The position numbers were made by a program, and so were the translations under genes. From positions 38,833,194 to 38,897,193 of the forward strand of contig JAKSZU010000009.1 of NCBI GenBank assembly GCA_026018925.1: a DNA stretch of 64,000 bases, read 5' to 3'. Positions within the stretch are counted from its first letter, which is position 1. Each line of letters begins with the position of its first letter. The notes beneath the pieces are model-generated. The model did no database searches. It saw only the letters and a list, made by a program, of their open reading frames with translations, and had not been told where the DNA came from. Of the stretch, positions 53,335-62,699 are shown one piece after another. Source of the stretch: Tupaia tana. Lineage: Eukaryota > Chordata > Mammalia > Scandentia > Tupaiidae.

Positions 53335-54895
53335 GTAGATGTGACTCCATCTTATATATACATGCTTGACAGGGCTACATCTCATAAGCAAGTAGCTGAT
53401 TCTAACATTTGCCTTATTTAAAACATTCAATGGCTCCCCTATGTCTGTGACAGTGGCTTTTAAACCTGTCTTAAATCAAAATAACTTGGAAAACTTGAAA
53501 AAGAGATGTCATATCCAAGGCCAAGGAATTGCATATTTAACAAGCTCCCAGAAGGAATATTATACTCATTCCAGATTGAAAAACATTGGTCTTTTGGGAT
53601 TAAATATGATCTCTTCAGCTTTGCATTTAAGACCCAACTTCCCATTGTCCTGTTCTGGTATTTTCAGTCTTACCATCTGGTAATTCTACATTTCAATCAT
53701 CTTTATATTCCCAAAGCCTTTAGTATTGACTTTGCACAGAGCACACATTCAGTATGGTTTATAAATTGACCTTGCTATTTCAGTGTTCTAGTCCACTAAG
53801 CTAAGTAGTCACTGAGGTGTTGTAGGAAATTATATTGTGTCCTTTGCTTACTTTGCTACTCTTTCTTTCTTCCATATCAAACTTGGTGCTTTCTGAAAAA
53901 TGGAATTTCAAAGTGACATTCAGTTTTTACTTAGTCATTGAGCTTCAGAGAACAATCACAGTAGAGTAGAAATGTAGAAGGCTAACATATCCTCATGTAG
54001 GGAATAGCAACCCCCAAGGCATAACAAGAATCATAATGCGGCCACTTCTCCATAATTCCACATTAATGATTGCAGTTTCAGGGTTCAAAATACTGATTCT
54101 TGGCTATTTCAAGAAGCTTTTGATTTATTCACATTCCCAATTCCATCTTACATTCAAAAAGGAAGATGAGTGCCAGCTACTCCTTTCTCGTCAGTCCAGA
54201 AGAATGCTAATGTTTTTAGCCCACATTAAGTGGTTCCATCATTCTGATTCTTCTGTCAGTTTGGTGAGGTCTCATTGCCTTTTGCTCCCTTGAAAATACT
54301 GCCATCATCTATAAGATCACTTTTTGGATCCTGTTCTCTGTTTGTTGTGAAAATTTACTCTGATAGAAATGGGAAGTTTGCCAATATGAAAAACAATAGC
54401 CCCATATTTAATCATTTGATGGATCCAGTTGATATTAAGAGATTAATTAGCTAAACCAAAGAATGTGCTTGTGTGTATGTATGAGGGAGAGAGAAACAAA
54501 GAGAGAGAAAAAGAGAGAGGGAGGGGGGAAGAGAGACTATAAGATCATGTGTGTGTACACCAAGAGGTTTGGGATTTTGGATAGACAAAGTAAGCTTCCA
54601 CCTATTGTGGTAAGAGCAAAAGTCTAGATCATGCTTCCTTGTGGTATTAAGCATCTGTGCAAATACTTCTCTACACCTCAGTATCATGGAAACTCTCCTC
54701 TGCAACCTATGTTAGAAAAAAAGGCTATGCATATTTTTTTAGATAAGCTTTTTATTTATTTTCACCCCAAGGAAATGGGTGTGAGTTGATTAAAGATAAT
54801 GAATATTGTGAAGGTTAAAACTTTTAAGCAGAAGTCTCAGAAAATGCCAATTGAGACAAAGAAAATTCAAGGAGCTTTATCTGGCATCTTCCTTC
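53335..54895. other. No gene recognised
   Basis: Frames of 80-87 codons here (53441-53683, 53506-53769, 54036-54293) have no recognisable motif. A GA-rich run lies at 54485-54535. Part of 53450-53560 weakly resembles a hAT-type ancient repeat. Confidence 0.35.
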
Positions 54896-54896
54896 A

Positions 54897-55045
54897 GTCC
54901 AGCAAATATTTATTGAGGACTACAAGGTGGCAAACACTTCTGTAAGCCCTAGTATCATGGCAGTAAATACATTAGACAATAGTTATTGCCATCAGTGGGA
55001 TTACTTTCTAATGGGTAGAGGCCAACAGCAACAATAAAAGTATAT
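54897..55045 (-). repeat. L2 fragment
   Basis: CCAGCAAATATTTATTGAGGACTACAAGGTGGCAAACACTTC and TGGGATTACTTTCTAATGGG follow the antisense of the L2 3' end. Confidence 0.65.
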
Positions 55046-55059
55046 GGGGGGGGGCGGGG

Positions 55060-55385
55060 GGAGCTTCAAAAAGTCCAAGGAAAAAAGGAATTAAAGTATA
55101 CATTTATTTTAGTGCAAAAATAACATTGAAATTCCAGTGTAGTTATTATTATTTTTTTAAACATTCAATAGCTTTACAGCATTTGGCTTGTAAAGAGAAT
55201 TTACCCAACATGAAATACATCTCGGACAAGTCCACTTGTGAATGTTTTATACATTATTATCAACAGGTAATAAACTATTTCTGAGTTCCACGAATGTCTT
55301 CCCACTCTATTTTTTCTCCCTAATTTCCTTCAGGTGTAGTTTTTTCTTAACATGTACTTTCCATGAACATTTTGAAGACTTAGCT
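55060..55385. mobile_element. Second palindromic MITE family, copy 4, split by a LINE-1 3' end
   Basis: Left GAGCTTCAAAAAGTCCAAGG and ATTTTAGTGCAAAAATAACATTG. Right ACTTTCCATGAACATTTTGAAGAC. The LINE-1 fragment lies between, flanked by short GTGTAGTT repeats. Confidence 0.65.
55143..55338 (-). mobile_element. 5'-truncated LINE-1 3' end inside MITE
   Basis: GCATTTGGCTTGTAAAGAGAATTTACCC, CATCTCGGACAAGTCCACTTGTGAATG and TCAACAGGTAATAAACTATTTCTG match the 3' UTR at 13660-13760. Confidence 0.8.
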
Positions 55386-55496
55386 CATATTCTATAAAAT
55401 AGTGAGAAGTGCTACATAGAAAAATGAGTCAAGAAATGGCAAGGTGTGTGTGTAAAGGAATTGAAAGAAGTTGTGGTATTAAAAAGGGTGATCTGG

Positions 55497-55760
55497 GGCT
55501 ATCAGGTGGCATAGTGGTTAAGTGCTGGACTCCCACATAGCTGACCATGGTTTAAGTCCCAGGCATAGCGACTTGAAAATCATGGTGGATATGCGTGCAT
55601 GCATGCCCAAAATCCCAGGAGGAGAATAGAGGAGAAGGGGTTGTGGCATGGCCATCCCCCTTAGTGGATGATTTCTCACTTTCCCTCTCATAGTCTCTCT
55701 GTCTCTCTCCTCCCTGGTGAATACATGTGCCCCATGGCACACAGAAATTTATTTAATCTT
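55497..55760 (+). repeat. tRNA-derived SINE (long form)
   Basis: GGGGCTATCAGGTGGCATAGTGGTTAAG, GGTTTAAGTCCC, CAAAATCCCAGGAGGAGAATAG and tail CCCCATGGCACACAG. Confidence 0.88.
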
Positions 55761-55769
55761 TTAAAAAAC

Positions 55770-56130
55770 ATAAAGAGGTCAGAAAATGCTTCACTGAAAA
55801 GATAATATTTGTGTGAAAACATGAAGAAGATGAAGGAGTGATCCATGTGGGTTTCTGAGAAAGAGCAATAGGATTCAATGGACGTGAGGCAGAAGCATTT
55901 CTGGCAGGTTCTAGTAAACAGCGAAGAAGCTAAGGTGTCTGGAGGTGAGTGAATTAGTGAAAAATAAGTATTAGAGAGTTAAAGCAGGGGTATTGTGTGG
56001 AAACTTGTGGATTACTGCAAGAGCATTGGATTTTACTTTCGAGTGAGAACAGAGACCACTGGAAGATTCTAAGCAGATGAGTAAATGAGTTATATGGCTT
56101 CAGTTAAAATTTTGCCAAATCACAATAGAA
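55770..56130 (-). repeat. L2-like ancient repeat
   Basis: GAAGAAGATGAAGGAGTGATCC, GAGCATTGGATTTTACTTTCG and GACCACTGGAAGATTCTAAGCAGATGAG resemble the same ancient family as 21420-21800. Confidence 0.4.
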
Positions 56131-56314
56131 GCTGTGTTAAGGATAGACTATAAGGGCTGGAATATAAATACAAAGATTATTTAGGAAGATATTGCTATAA
56201 TTTAGATGAGAAAATAATGGTAGCTTGGGCCATAACAGTAGCAATACAAAGCAACAGAAGGAGTTGAATACACATACACACACAAACACGTACAAACACA
56301 CAGAGAGGGGGAGA

Positions 56315-56419
56315 TGTATTTGAAAGTTCATGCAAAATGTATATTATGAAAAAACTATACATGAATTTTACATATTTTACGCCAAAATAAATTCATATTT
56401 TAATAACATTTTTCCACCA

Positions 56420-56450
<31 letters not shown>

Positions 56451-56720
56451 CACACGCACGCACGCTATAGGGCACATGTACTCACTGGAGAGAAAAAGAG
56501 GGAGGGAAAATGAGAAATTATCCCCTCCCCCACTGCCAGGGGGATGACCAACTGCAATCCCTTCTCCTCCAGTCTTTTCTCAGGATTTTGGGCATGCATA
56601 CACATGCACCACGAGTGATTTCCAAGCCACCAGGTTCAAGACTTTACCCACACAGCCAGCCATGTGGGATCCAGCACCTAACCTCCATGCCCCTCCACCA
56701 ACCTTTGAAATTCCCCTGGT
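56315..56720. mobile_element. Second palindromic MITE family, copy 5, split by a SINE
   Basis: Left GTATTTGAAAGTTCATGCAAAATGTATATTATGAAAAAAC to TAACATTTTTCCACCAACC. Right ACCTTTGAAATTCCCCTGG. The inserted SINE lies between. Confidence 0.6.
56424..56693 (-). repeat. tRNA-derived SINE with (TG)n, 11-bp target duplication
   Basis: TCCACCAACCT at 56413-56423 recurs at 56694-56704. A TG run of about 30 bases replaces the usual A tail side, then GCTATAGGGCACATGTACTCAC and a head ending CTCCATGCCCC. Confidence 0.85.
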
Positions 56721-57190
56721 ATGTATTTTGGAGATACAACCAAAGGATTTGTTCAGTATTTGGATGTGGGTGTAAGAAAAAGAGTGGCATCCAGCATGAT
56801 GCTGATGTTTTGAACCCCATAACAGAAAGCATGTCCTTGCCACTTATCAGTGTGCCATTCACTGATATGAGGAAGACAGTGTTAGAAGTACATATCTTCA
56901 CAGGAAAATTAAGGATTCAGGTTTAAACATGCTAGGCTTGAGATGTTTGTTAGACATCCCAGTGAAAATGTCAAGCTGGTAATTTGACATGAGTCTACAT
57001 TTTGGGAGAGATATATGGGCTGGAAATAAAAATTTAAGAATGGGCAGAAAATAAAAAGCAGTTCAAAACACTAAGCTTGTTTGATTACCAAAGGAATAAA
57101 TGAAGAGAAAGTAGAAATCTAAGCAAAAACTGAGTCCTGGGACACTATTGTGTTAACACAAGGGAAGAAAAGGAATGATGCAAAAGTAGA
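56720..57190. other. No recognised feature
   Basis: AT-rich sequence with parts possibly continuing the L2-like repeat. No gene. Confidence 0.35.
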
Positions 57191-57195
57191 AGTGT

Positions 57196-57450
57196 TGGGC
57201 CAGTAAGTGGTGTAGAGGTTAACATGGATAGATCCCACATGGCCAACTTCGAGGACTGAGTCCTGAACCTGGCAGCTTAAAAATAATGTCAGGCATGTAT
57301 CTGTACATGCCCAAAATCCCAAGAGGAAAATAGAGGAGAAGGGATTGCAATGTGGCCATCCTCCCTGCGCATTGTTTCCCACTATCCTCCCTCGCCACTC
57401 TTTCTGTCTCTGGCATGCACATGCACCCTATTGCAAAGAAACAAACAAAA
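57196..57450 (+). repeat. tRNA-derived SINE (long form)
   Basis: GGGCCAGTAAGTGGTGTAGAGG, GACTGAGTCCTGAACCTGG, CAAAATCCCAAGAGGAAAATAG and tail CCCTATTGCAAAGAAAC. Confidence 0.85.
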
Positions 57451-57985
57451 TAAAGTAGGAATGTGTGAAGTTCTGAAAGTCAAGCTAAATATGTGCTTTA
57501 CTGAGAAAAGAGTGTTCACCTATGTCGCATGTTGAAGATAGATACATGAGATGCACATGGACAAGTGAGTTTAGCAATGTAAAGTCACTAGTGATCTAGA
57601 CAATACTAGTTTCAAAGTAACAGTGAATATGAAAGGCTGATTGGAATGAGTTCAAGAGAACAGAAAAAAGGAATTTTCAATGTAATTTTAGAGGAGTTTT
57701 GCACTAAATGGAAGGGAAAAATGAATAGCATGAGGAAGTGTGTGGAACTTATGGAGGTTTTCTCTATTTCACTCAGAAAATATGACATGCATGCAAAAAC
57801 ATATATGAAGCATAAATATAGTTTAATAAATGATTAATAAGGGACATCTGAGTAAACATCCTATGAATCCAGTGTAGGCCCTTTGTGGTACAAAATATGT
57901 CTTTGCCCGTTAAAATTAACCACCCTCTTAACAAGTATGTATCCCTAAATACTAATTGTTAAGTTTTGTCAAACTGACATGTAAA
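57450..57985. other. No recognised feature
   Basis: A 63-codon plus frame (57646-57837) has no recognisable motif. Otherwise unassigned. Confidence 0.4.
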
Positions 57986-58215
57986 TAAAATACAATCAAA
58001 TTGTATGTTTTTGTATCTTGTTTCTTTCACTAATATTGTTTTCAGATTAATTAATATTGCAGTTTTAGCAGTAATTTTTATTTCTACTTCTGTGTGATAT
58101 TCCACTATATGACTATTCCATGACTTATATATTCATTCTCTGTTGATGGATATTTGGACATTTCTGGTTTATGCCCTGTGTCACATTCCTATGGCCAACA
58201 TCTGATATCAGATGC
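57985..58215 (-). mobile_element. L1M ORF2/3' fragment
   Basis: CTTGTTTCTTTCACTAATATTG, GATATTCCACTATATGAC and TTGATGGATATTTGGACATTTC are the antisense of the ORF2 C-terminal-coding end of L1M. The same element probably continues at 59160-59317 and 60050-61320. Confidence 0.7.
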
Positions 58216-58229
58216 TGCTGTTGTCAGCA

Positions 58230-58690
58230 GTGCCCTTGTATGCTAAAAGCGAAGCAATCCAGCTGAATCAGTGCTCACAGATATTCTGAATGTTTTTTGT
58301 TTCTTGTGCTTCAGGTCTTTTTCCAAAGCTTCAGTCGATCGTTTGATTTCCTAGAAGGGTAGCCCAGAAGAACATAGAAACCGATTCTTTCAGGGTCAGT
58401 TCTCAACCAATAAGGGACAGCAGGCTTTTGAAGGACAATTTTTAGGTGAACGCTGTGTCGCTTCTTATCACAAAGGAACCCCAGTTTCCCAGAATACTAT
58501 TCAGTTTTAAAATGCAAACTTTATTGCTTTTTTCCTGCTTTTCTGTCTCATTTTTTCCCACTTCCTCTATTGTACTTTCTGAGATCACCTCCTGAATAAG
58601 CCACCTGAACTCAAATCTTTTCTTACAGTCTGCTTGAAGAGAAACAAAAACAAAGATAAGACTTTTATGAATAATGCAACAGTGAATATT
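58230..58690. other. Unassigned insert
   Basis: Sequence between the L1M pieces that fits neither L1 nor the SINEs here. A 93-codon minus frame (58442-58723) has no recognisable motif. Confidence 0.3.
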
Positions 58691-58719
58691 CTTAAACATG
58701 CCTCTTGGGACACATGTGC

Positions 58720-59165
58720 ACAAATTGCTCTAGGGCAGGACTCAGGAAACATCTTCTGTAGAGGGCTAGATAATAAATATTTTAGAATTTGCAGGCCATA
58801 TATAATCTCTGTCACCTATTCTTTGTTTTATTGTTTTTATTCTCACAAACATTTAAAATGTAAAAACCAAGCCCAGTTGGACTGGTAAAAACAGTAGGGA
58901 TATTGTTGCACATTACTGGAGGTCATAAAGGAAGGTTTGGGATTTACATTCTGGTTGCACCTGAACACTCAGGATGCACTCATGTACACACCCATGATCC
59001 TGGCTAGTTGCCAGACTGGGGGAGGGGTAGATCACAGCATGAAGACCTCTTAAAGGTCTCTCTCTTTCTCTCTCCCTCTGTTTGTCTTACTCTCAGAAAA
59101 AATTAACTCCAAATTTCATGGGAACAGGTTTGACCCAAGAAGGATAGCTTGCCAACCTCTGTTCT
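58720..59165 (+). mobile_element. hAT/Charlie-like DNA transposon, split by a SINE
   Basis: GGAAACATCTTCTGTAGAGGGCTAGATAATAAATATTTTAG and GCAGGCCATATATAATCTCTGTC at the left, CTTGCCAACCTCTGTTCTAGG at the right, resemble a common hAT-type MITE beginning CAGGGGTTGGCAAACT. The chimeric SINE lies between. Confidence 0.55.
58885..59105 (+). repeat. Chimeric tRNA-type SINE with CT tail
   Basis: GTAGGGATATTGTTGCACATTACTGG, CATTCTGGTTGCACC, CATGATCCTGGCTAGTTGCCAG (7SL-like) and a long CTCTCTCTTTCTC tail. Confidence 0.55.
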
Positions 59166-59317
59166 AGGATATGTTCTTGTGAATAAAATCACTAGATAAA
59201 AGGATATACATAGGTGTAGCTTTTTTATGTATCGTACATAAGAAACATGTGTACAATGTTGTTGTATACTCCCAGTGGCACGGCATAAGATATCAACTTA
59301 TTTCACAATTTTTCCCA
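59160..59317 (-). mobile_element. L1M fragment
   Basis: TTCTAGGATATGTTCTTGTGAATAAAATCACTAG and TGTTGTATACTCCCAGTGGCA fit the L1M ORF2 end, interrupted at 59318 by the composite element. Confidence 0.5.
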
Positions 59318-59333
59318 CACTTGACAGAATTTT

Positions 59334-59778
59334 TTTTTTTTATTATCTATTTTTTTATTACATTGAATTACATACAACTTTACAGTGTATTACATTGCTT
59401 TTTCAAAAGGGAATGCCATGCATGTCAGTCAGTACAGAGACATTAATCTTCCCGCTTCAACATTTAATATCTTTCCTATGTTTCCCCCAATCATTATTAT
59501 TATTATTCTAATTATTTTTTATGATAAACATGATTTTTTTTTCCAATTATCAGATCATAAAGTTCCCAACAATAGAAAACGTAGACTGCAATCAGGGCTG
59601 GACCAAGGGTGGGTCTCGTGCAGCCCCGCAAATGTAGGTGAATCTCCATGGAACACAGTTTCAGGAACGCAGCTCAGGAAAGCAGAGACGGCCATCAGCA
59701 GTTGTGGCACGCGGGCAGATCCCAGCCACGGCCCGCGGGGGCAGAGCCCCGGCCATGGCACGCGGGGCAGAGCCCCGG
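59334..59778 (-). mobile_element. Compact composite LINE-1-dependent element, 16-bp target duplication
   Basis: CACTTGACAGAATTTT at 59318-59333 recurs at 59779-59794 and fixes both ends. Read on the minus strand, the 445-bp insert starts with GC-rich sequence made of three related units of about 26 bp (59700-59778, GCCGGGGCTCTGCCCC core). A unique stretch follows (59540-59700). The last 205 bp are the LINE-1 3' UTR (same as 24340-24540) and a poly(A). There is no ORF1 or ORF2. It may be a spliced or internally deleted LINE-1, or a separate SVA-like composite family. Confidence 0.85.
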
Positions 59779-59807
59779 CACTTGACAGAATTTTAAAGAA
59801 ACTTTGC

Positions 59808-59827
59808 CAGAGGCCACCTGCCCTTGT

Positions 59828-59866
<39 letters not shown>

Positions 59867-60043
59867 AGTCCAAAAACACCGCCCATGGGGTTTGGTTACA
59901 CTGCAATTTCTTCCTCATTTCTCCCTTCTTTTGAGATTTTGGGCACATATACACATACACCCAGTGTGATGTTTGCCAAGGACTTGAACCAAACCATCAG
60001 CCATATGGGATCCATTTGTCTTCCCCATACCACAGGCTGGTCT
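59808..60043 (-). repeat. Older SINE with (GT)n in the tail half
   Basis: GT run 59827-59862, CACCGCCCATGGGGTTTGG, TTTTGAGATTTTGGGCACATATAC and a head ending CCACAGGCTGGTC. Confidence 0.75.
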
Positions 60044-60049
60044 GACAGA

Positions 60050-60831
60050 TTTTTATTTAGAGCTATTCTCTTGGGAGGGGAGTGTAATAGTCTCATAGTG
60101 TGGTTTTATCCTTATATTTCCTTAACGAATAATCAGGTTGAGAAAGTTTTCATATGCTTTGTGGCTAATTGGTTTTCCATGTTCAACTAGTATCTGTTCA
60201 AGATTTTTTTTTCTGATTTTCTTTTGCTTTACTTGTCATTTTTAATTGGTTTATAGGAGTTGTTTATATATTCTGAATATGAATAAATTTTAAAATTTGT
60301 GCTTCAAATAACTTTTCTCATTCCAGGATTTTCAGTTTCACTCTATTAATTTGATGTTTCAATTAATGAAATTTATTAATTTTATTGAGGCATGATTTAT
60401 CAGTCAATTCTTTTATGTGCAGTGAATTTTGTGTTCTTTTTTAAAAACATTATTTCTTATCTGAAGGTTACGAAGAAATTCTTTTATATTATCTTCCAGT
60501 GCTTTATTGGTTTTCTTTCTATCAGGTTTAAATTTATAATCTAACAGAGACTATTTTTATGTGTAGTGTTAGATTGGGGTACAATTTCATTTTATTTCTA
60601 TTTGGATAGTAATTATCCTAGCAGCAGTTGTCTAAAAGATTATCCTCACCCCTCTACTGAGTTATGGCAGCTTTGTTATAGTTCAGTTGTCAGTATATAT
60701 CTGAAGCTGAATCTGAGCTCTATTCTGTTCCTTTAGTCTATCTGATGACCCTGCACAAAGAAAACACTGTGGAAAACACTGTGCATAGCAGTTTTAAAAT
60801 CAGACGTCAGTTCCCTCAACAAAAAGAAAGC

Positions 60832-60864
<33 letters not shown>

Positions 60865-61320
60865 CTTTTTTTTTTTTGGAGAGGTTTTTGCTATAGGGCG
60901 CGTGCGCTCGCCAGACAGACAGAGAGAGACAGAGAGATAGAAAGCAGGAAATCACCCCCCAGGGGGGATGGCCACGCCGCAATCCCTTCTCCTCCATTCT
61001 CCTCTCGGGATCTTGGGCACGCACGCACACGCGCCCGGCGTGAGTTTAAGCCGCCGGGTCCGGGACTCGAACCGCGGTCGACTACGTGGGCGTCCAGCGA
61101 CATAGCCATTACGCTAACTGCTGGTCCCAGAAAGCAACTTTGATGATAATTACATTATACCTCTAGATTATGTTCGGAGAAATGATATCTTCATAATGTT
61201 AAACCTTTATATATGTGTATTTCTCTATTTAGCAGTTCTTTAATGCCGTTCAATAATCTTTGTAGATTCCCATGTTGATTTATTGCTTGGTTTTGAGATT
61301 ATTAATGCTACTGTAGATTT
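60050..61320 (-). mobile_element. L1M ORF2 fragment, split by a young SINE
   Basis: TCAGGTTGAGAAAGTTTTC, TTTCTATCAGGTTTAAATTTAT, GTTAGATTGGGGTACAATTTC and GAGTTATGGCAGCTTTGTTATAG are the antisense of L1M ORF2 C-terminal coding. It resumes at 61142 after the SINE. Many stops. Confidence 0.7.
60838..61128 (-). repeat. Young CpG-rich SINE, 13-bp target duplication
   Basis: AGAAAGCAACTTT at 60825-60837 recurs at 61129-61141. It keeps nearly every CpG (GACTCGAACCGCGGTCGAC) and a long T run. It belongs to the subfamily with an intact B-box-like GGTTCGAGTCC on the element strand, the best candidate source-like copy here. Confidence 0.96.
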
Positions 61321-61322
61321 TT

Positions 61323-61501
61323 AAAAAAGATTTATTTATTTAATTTTATTTGCTATTATTTACTTATTATTTTTTTTAAAAAAAATTTACCAGAGAGACA
61401 GAAAGAAAAAGTGAGAAAACAAGTCATTATGTATGGAACTCGAACCGCAGTAAGTCATGTGGGAGTCCAGTGCTTTAACCACCATGCCACCTGCTGGCCT
61501 C
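61323..61501 (-). repeat. Short-form tRNA-derived SINE
   Basis: AAGATTTATTTATTTAATTTTATTTG, ACCAGAGAGACAG, GGAACTCGAACCGCAG and a head ending CACCTGCTGGCC. Confidence 0.85.
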
Positions 61502-61519
61502 ACTATTGTAGATTGTATT

Positions 61520-62560
61520 TTACTTATCATTATTATTTTTTGGTTCCTATACTTTTTTCCCAGCTCCACTGAGGTATGATTGACAAATAAAAATTGTATA
61601 TATTTATGATGCATAGTGTGATGTTTTAATGTATACATACACATTATAAAAATGATTTCCACACTCAAGCTAACTAGTATGTCCATCACCTCACCTAGTA
61701 ACCATATTTTCTGTGGTAAGAATATTTGAGATACACTTAGCAAATTATAGTCATGCAACACATAATTATTAGGTATAGCCATCATGCTGTTGGCATGATG
61801 GCATATTTTATTGCCATTTCTTGTATATTTTGTCTCCAGAACTCATTAAAACTCTGTACACTTTGATCCACATCTCTTCTTTCTCTCTACTCTACAGACC
61901 CATTCTGTTACTGAATTTTGACATTTTTTTTTTGAGAGGTTTTTGCTATAGGGCACATGTGCTCGCCAGACAGACAGAGAGAGACAGAGAGATAGAAAGT
62001 GAGAAATCACCCCCCAGGGGGGATGGCCACGCCGCAATCCCTTCCCTCCATTCTCCTCTCGGGATCTTGGGCATGCACGCACACGTGCCTGGCATGAGTT
62101 TAAGCCACCGGGTCTGGGACTCGAACCACAGTCGACTACGTGGGAGTCCAGCGACATAGCCATTACACTAAGTGTAATTTTGACTTTTTTTTTTAAATAA
62201 AGATTTGAAATAATTTGTCTTTCTATGTCTGGTTTATTTCTCTTAGTATAATACCCCCCAGATTTATTCATGTTGTCAAAAGTTACACAGTTTTCTTCTT
62301 TTATTTCAGGCTGAATACTATTTCATTTTATATACATACCATATGCTTTCTTCCAGTCATTTGCCAACAGACACTTAGGTGGTTTCCACATCTTGGCTAC
62401 TGGAAACAATGCTTCAGTGAATGTGAGACTGCAATTATTTCTTTGAGGAGTGATTTTATTTCCTTCATAAATATACCCAAAAGTAGGATTACTGGATCAT
62501 ATAATAGTTGTTTTTAATTTTTTGAAGACCTTCCATATTGTTTTCCATAAGACCTGTATT
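61520..62560 (-). mobile_element. L1MA-type 3' UTR and ORF2 end, split by a young SINE
   Basis: TGAGGTATGATTGACAAATAAAAATTGTATATATTTATG, CATCACCTCACCTAGTAACC and CCAGAACTCATTAAAACTCTG, then after the SINE TTGTCTTTCTATGTCTGGTTTATTTC and GGTGGTTTCCACATCTTGGC. This order is the well-known L1MA 3' end in minus orientation. Confidence 0.85.
61923..62175 (-). repeat. Young SINE with truncated head
   Basis: AATTTTGAC at 61914-61922 recurs at 62176-62184. Tail GAGAGGTTTTTGCTATAGGGC, CACACGTGCCTGGCATGAG, ends at CATTACACTAAGTGT without the last bases of the tRNA-like head, so it is slightly 5'-truncated. Confidence 0.9.
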
Positions 62561-62699
62561 TTTTACTTTAATTTTTGAATATTTTACGAATATAGAGATA
62601 CAAAAAGTGATATGTATATATTGCCATTCCATTCATAAACTTTACTGAATTCATATTATTTTATTGTGATACCATATATAACTTAAAATTCATCATTTT

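Noticed and set aside
59385..59864. 159-codon plus frame ending in a Val-Cys repeat
   Set aside because: Reads antisense through the composite element and into a (GT)n microsatellite.
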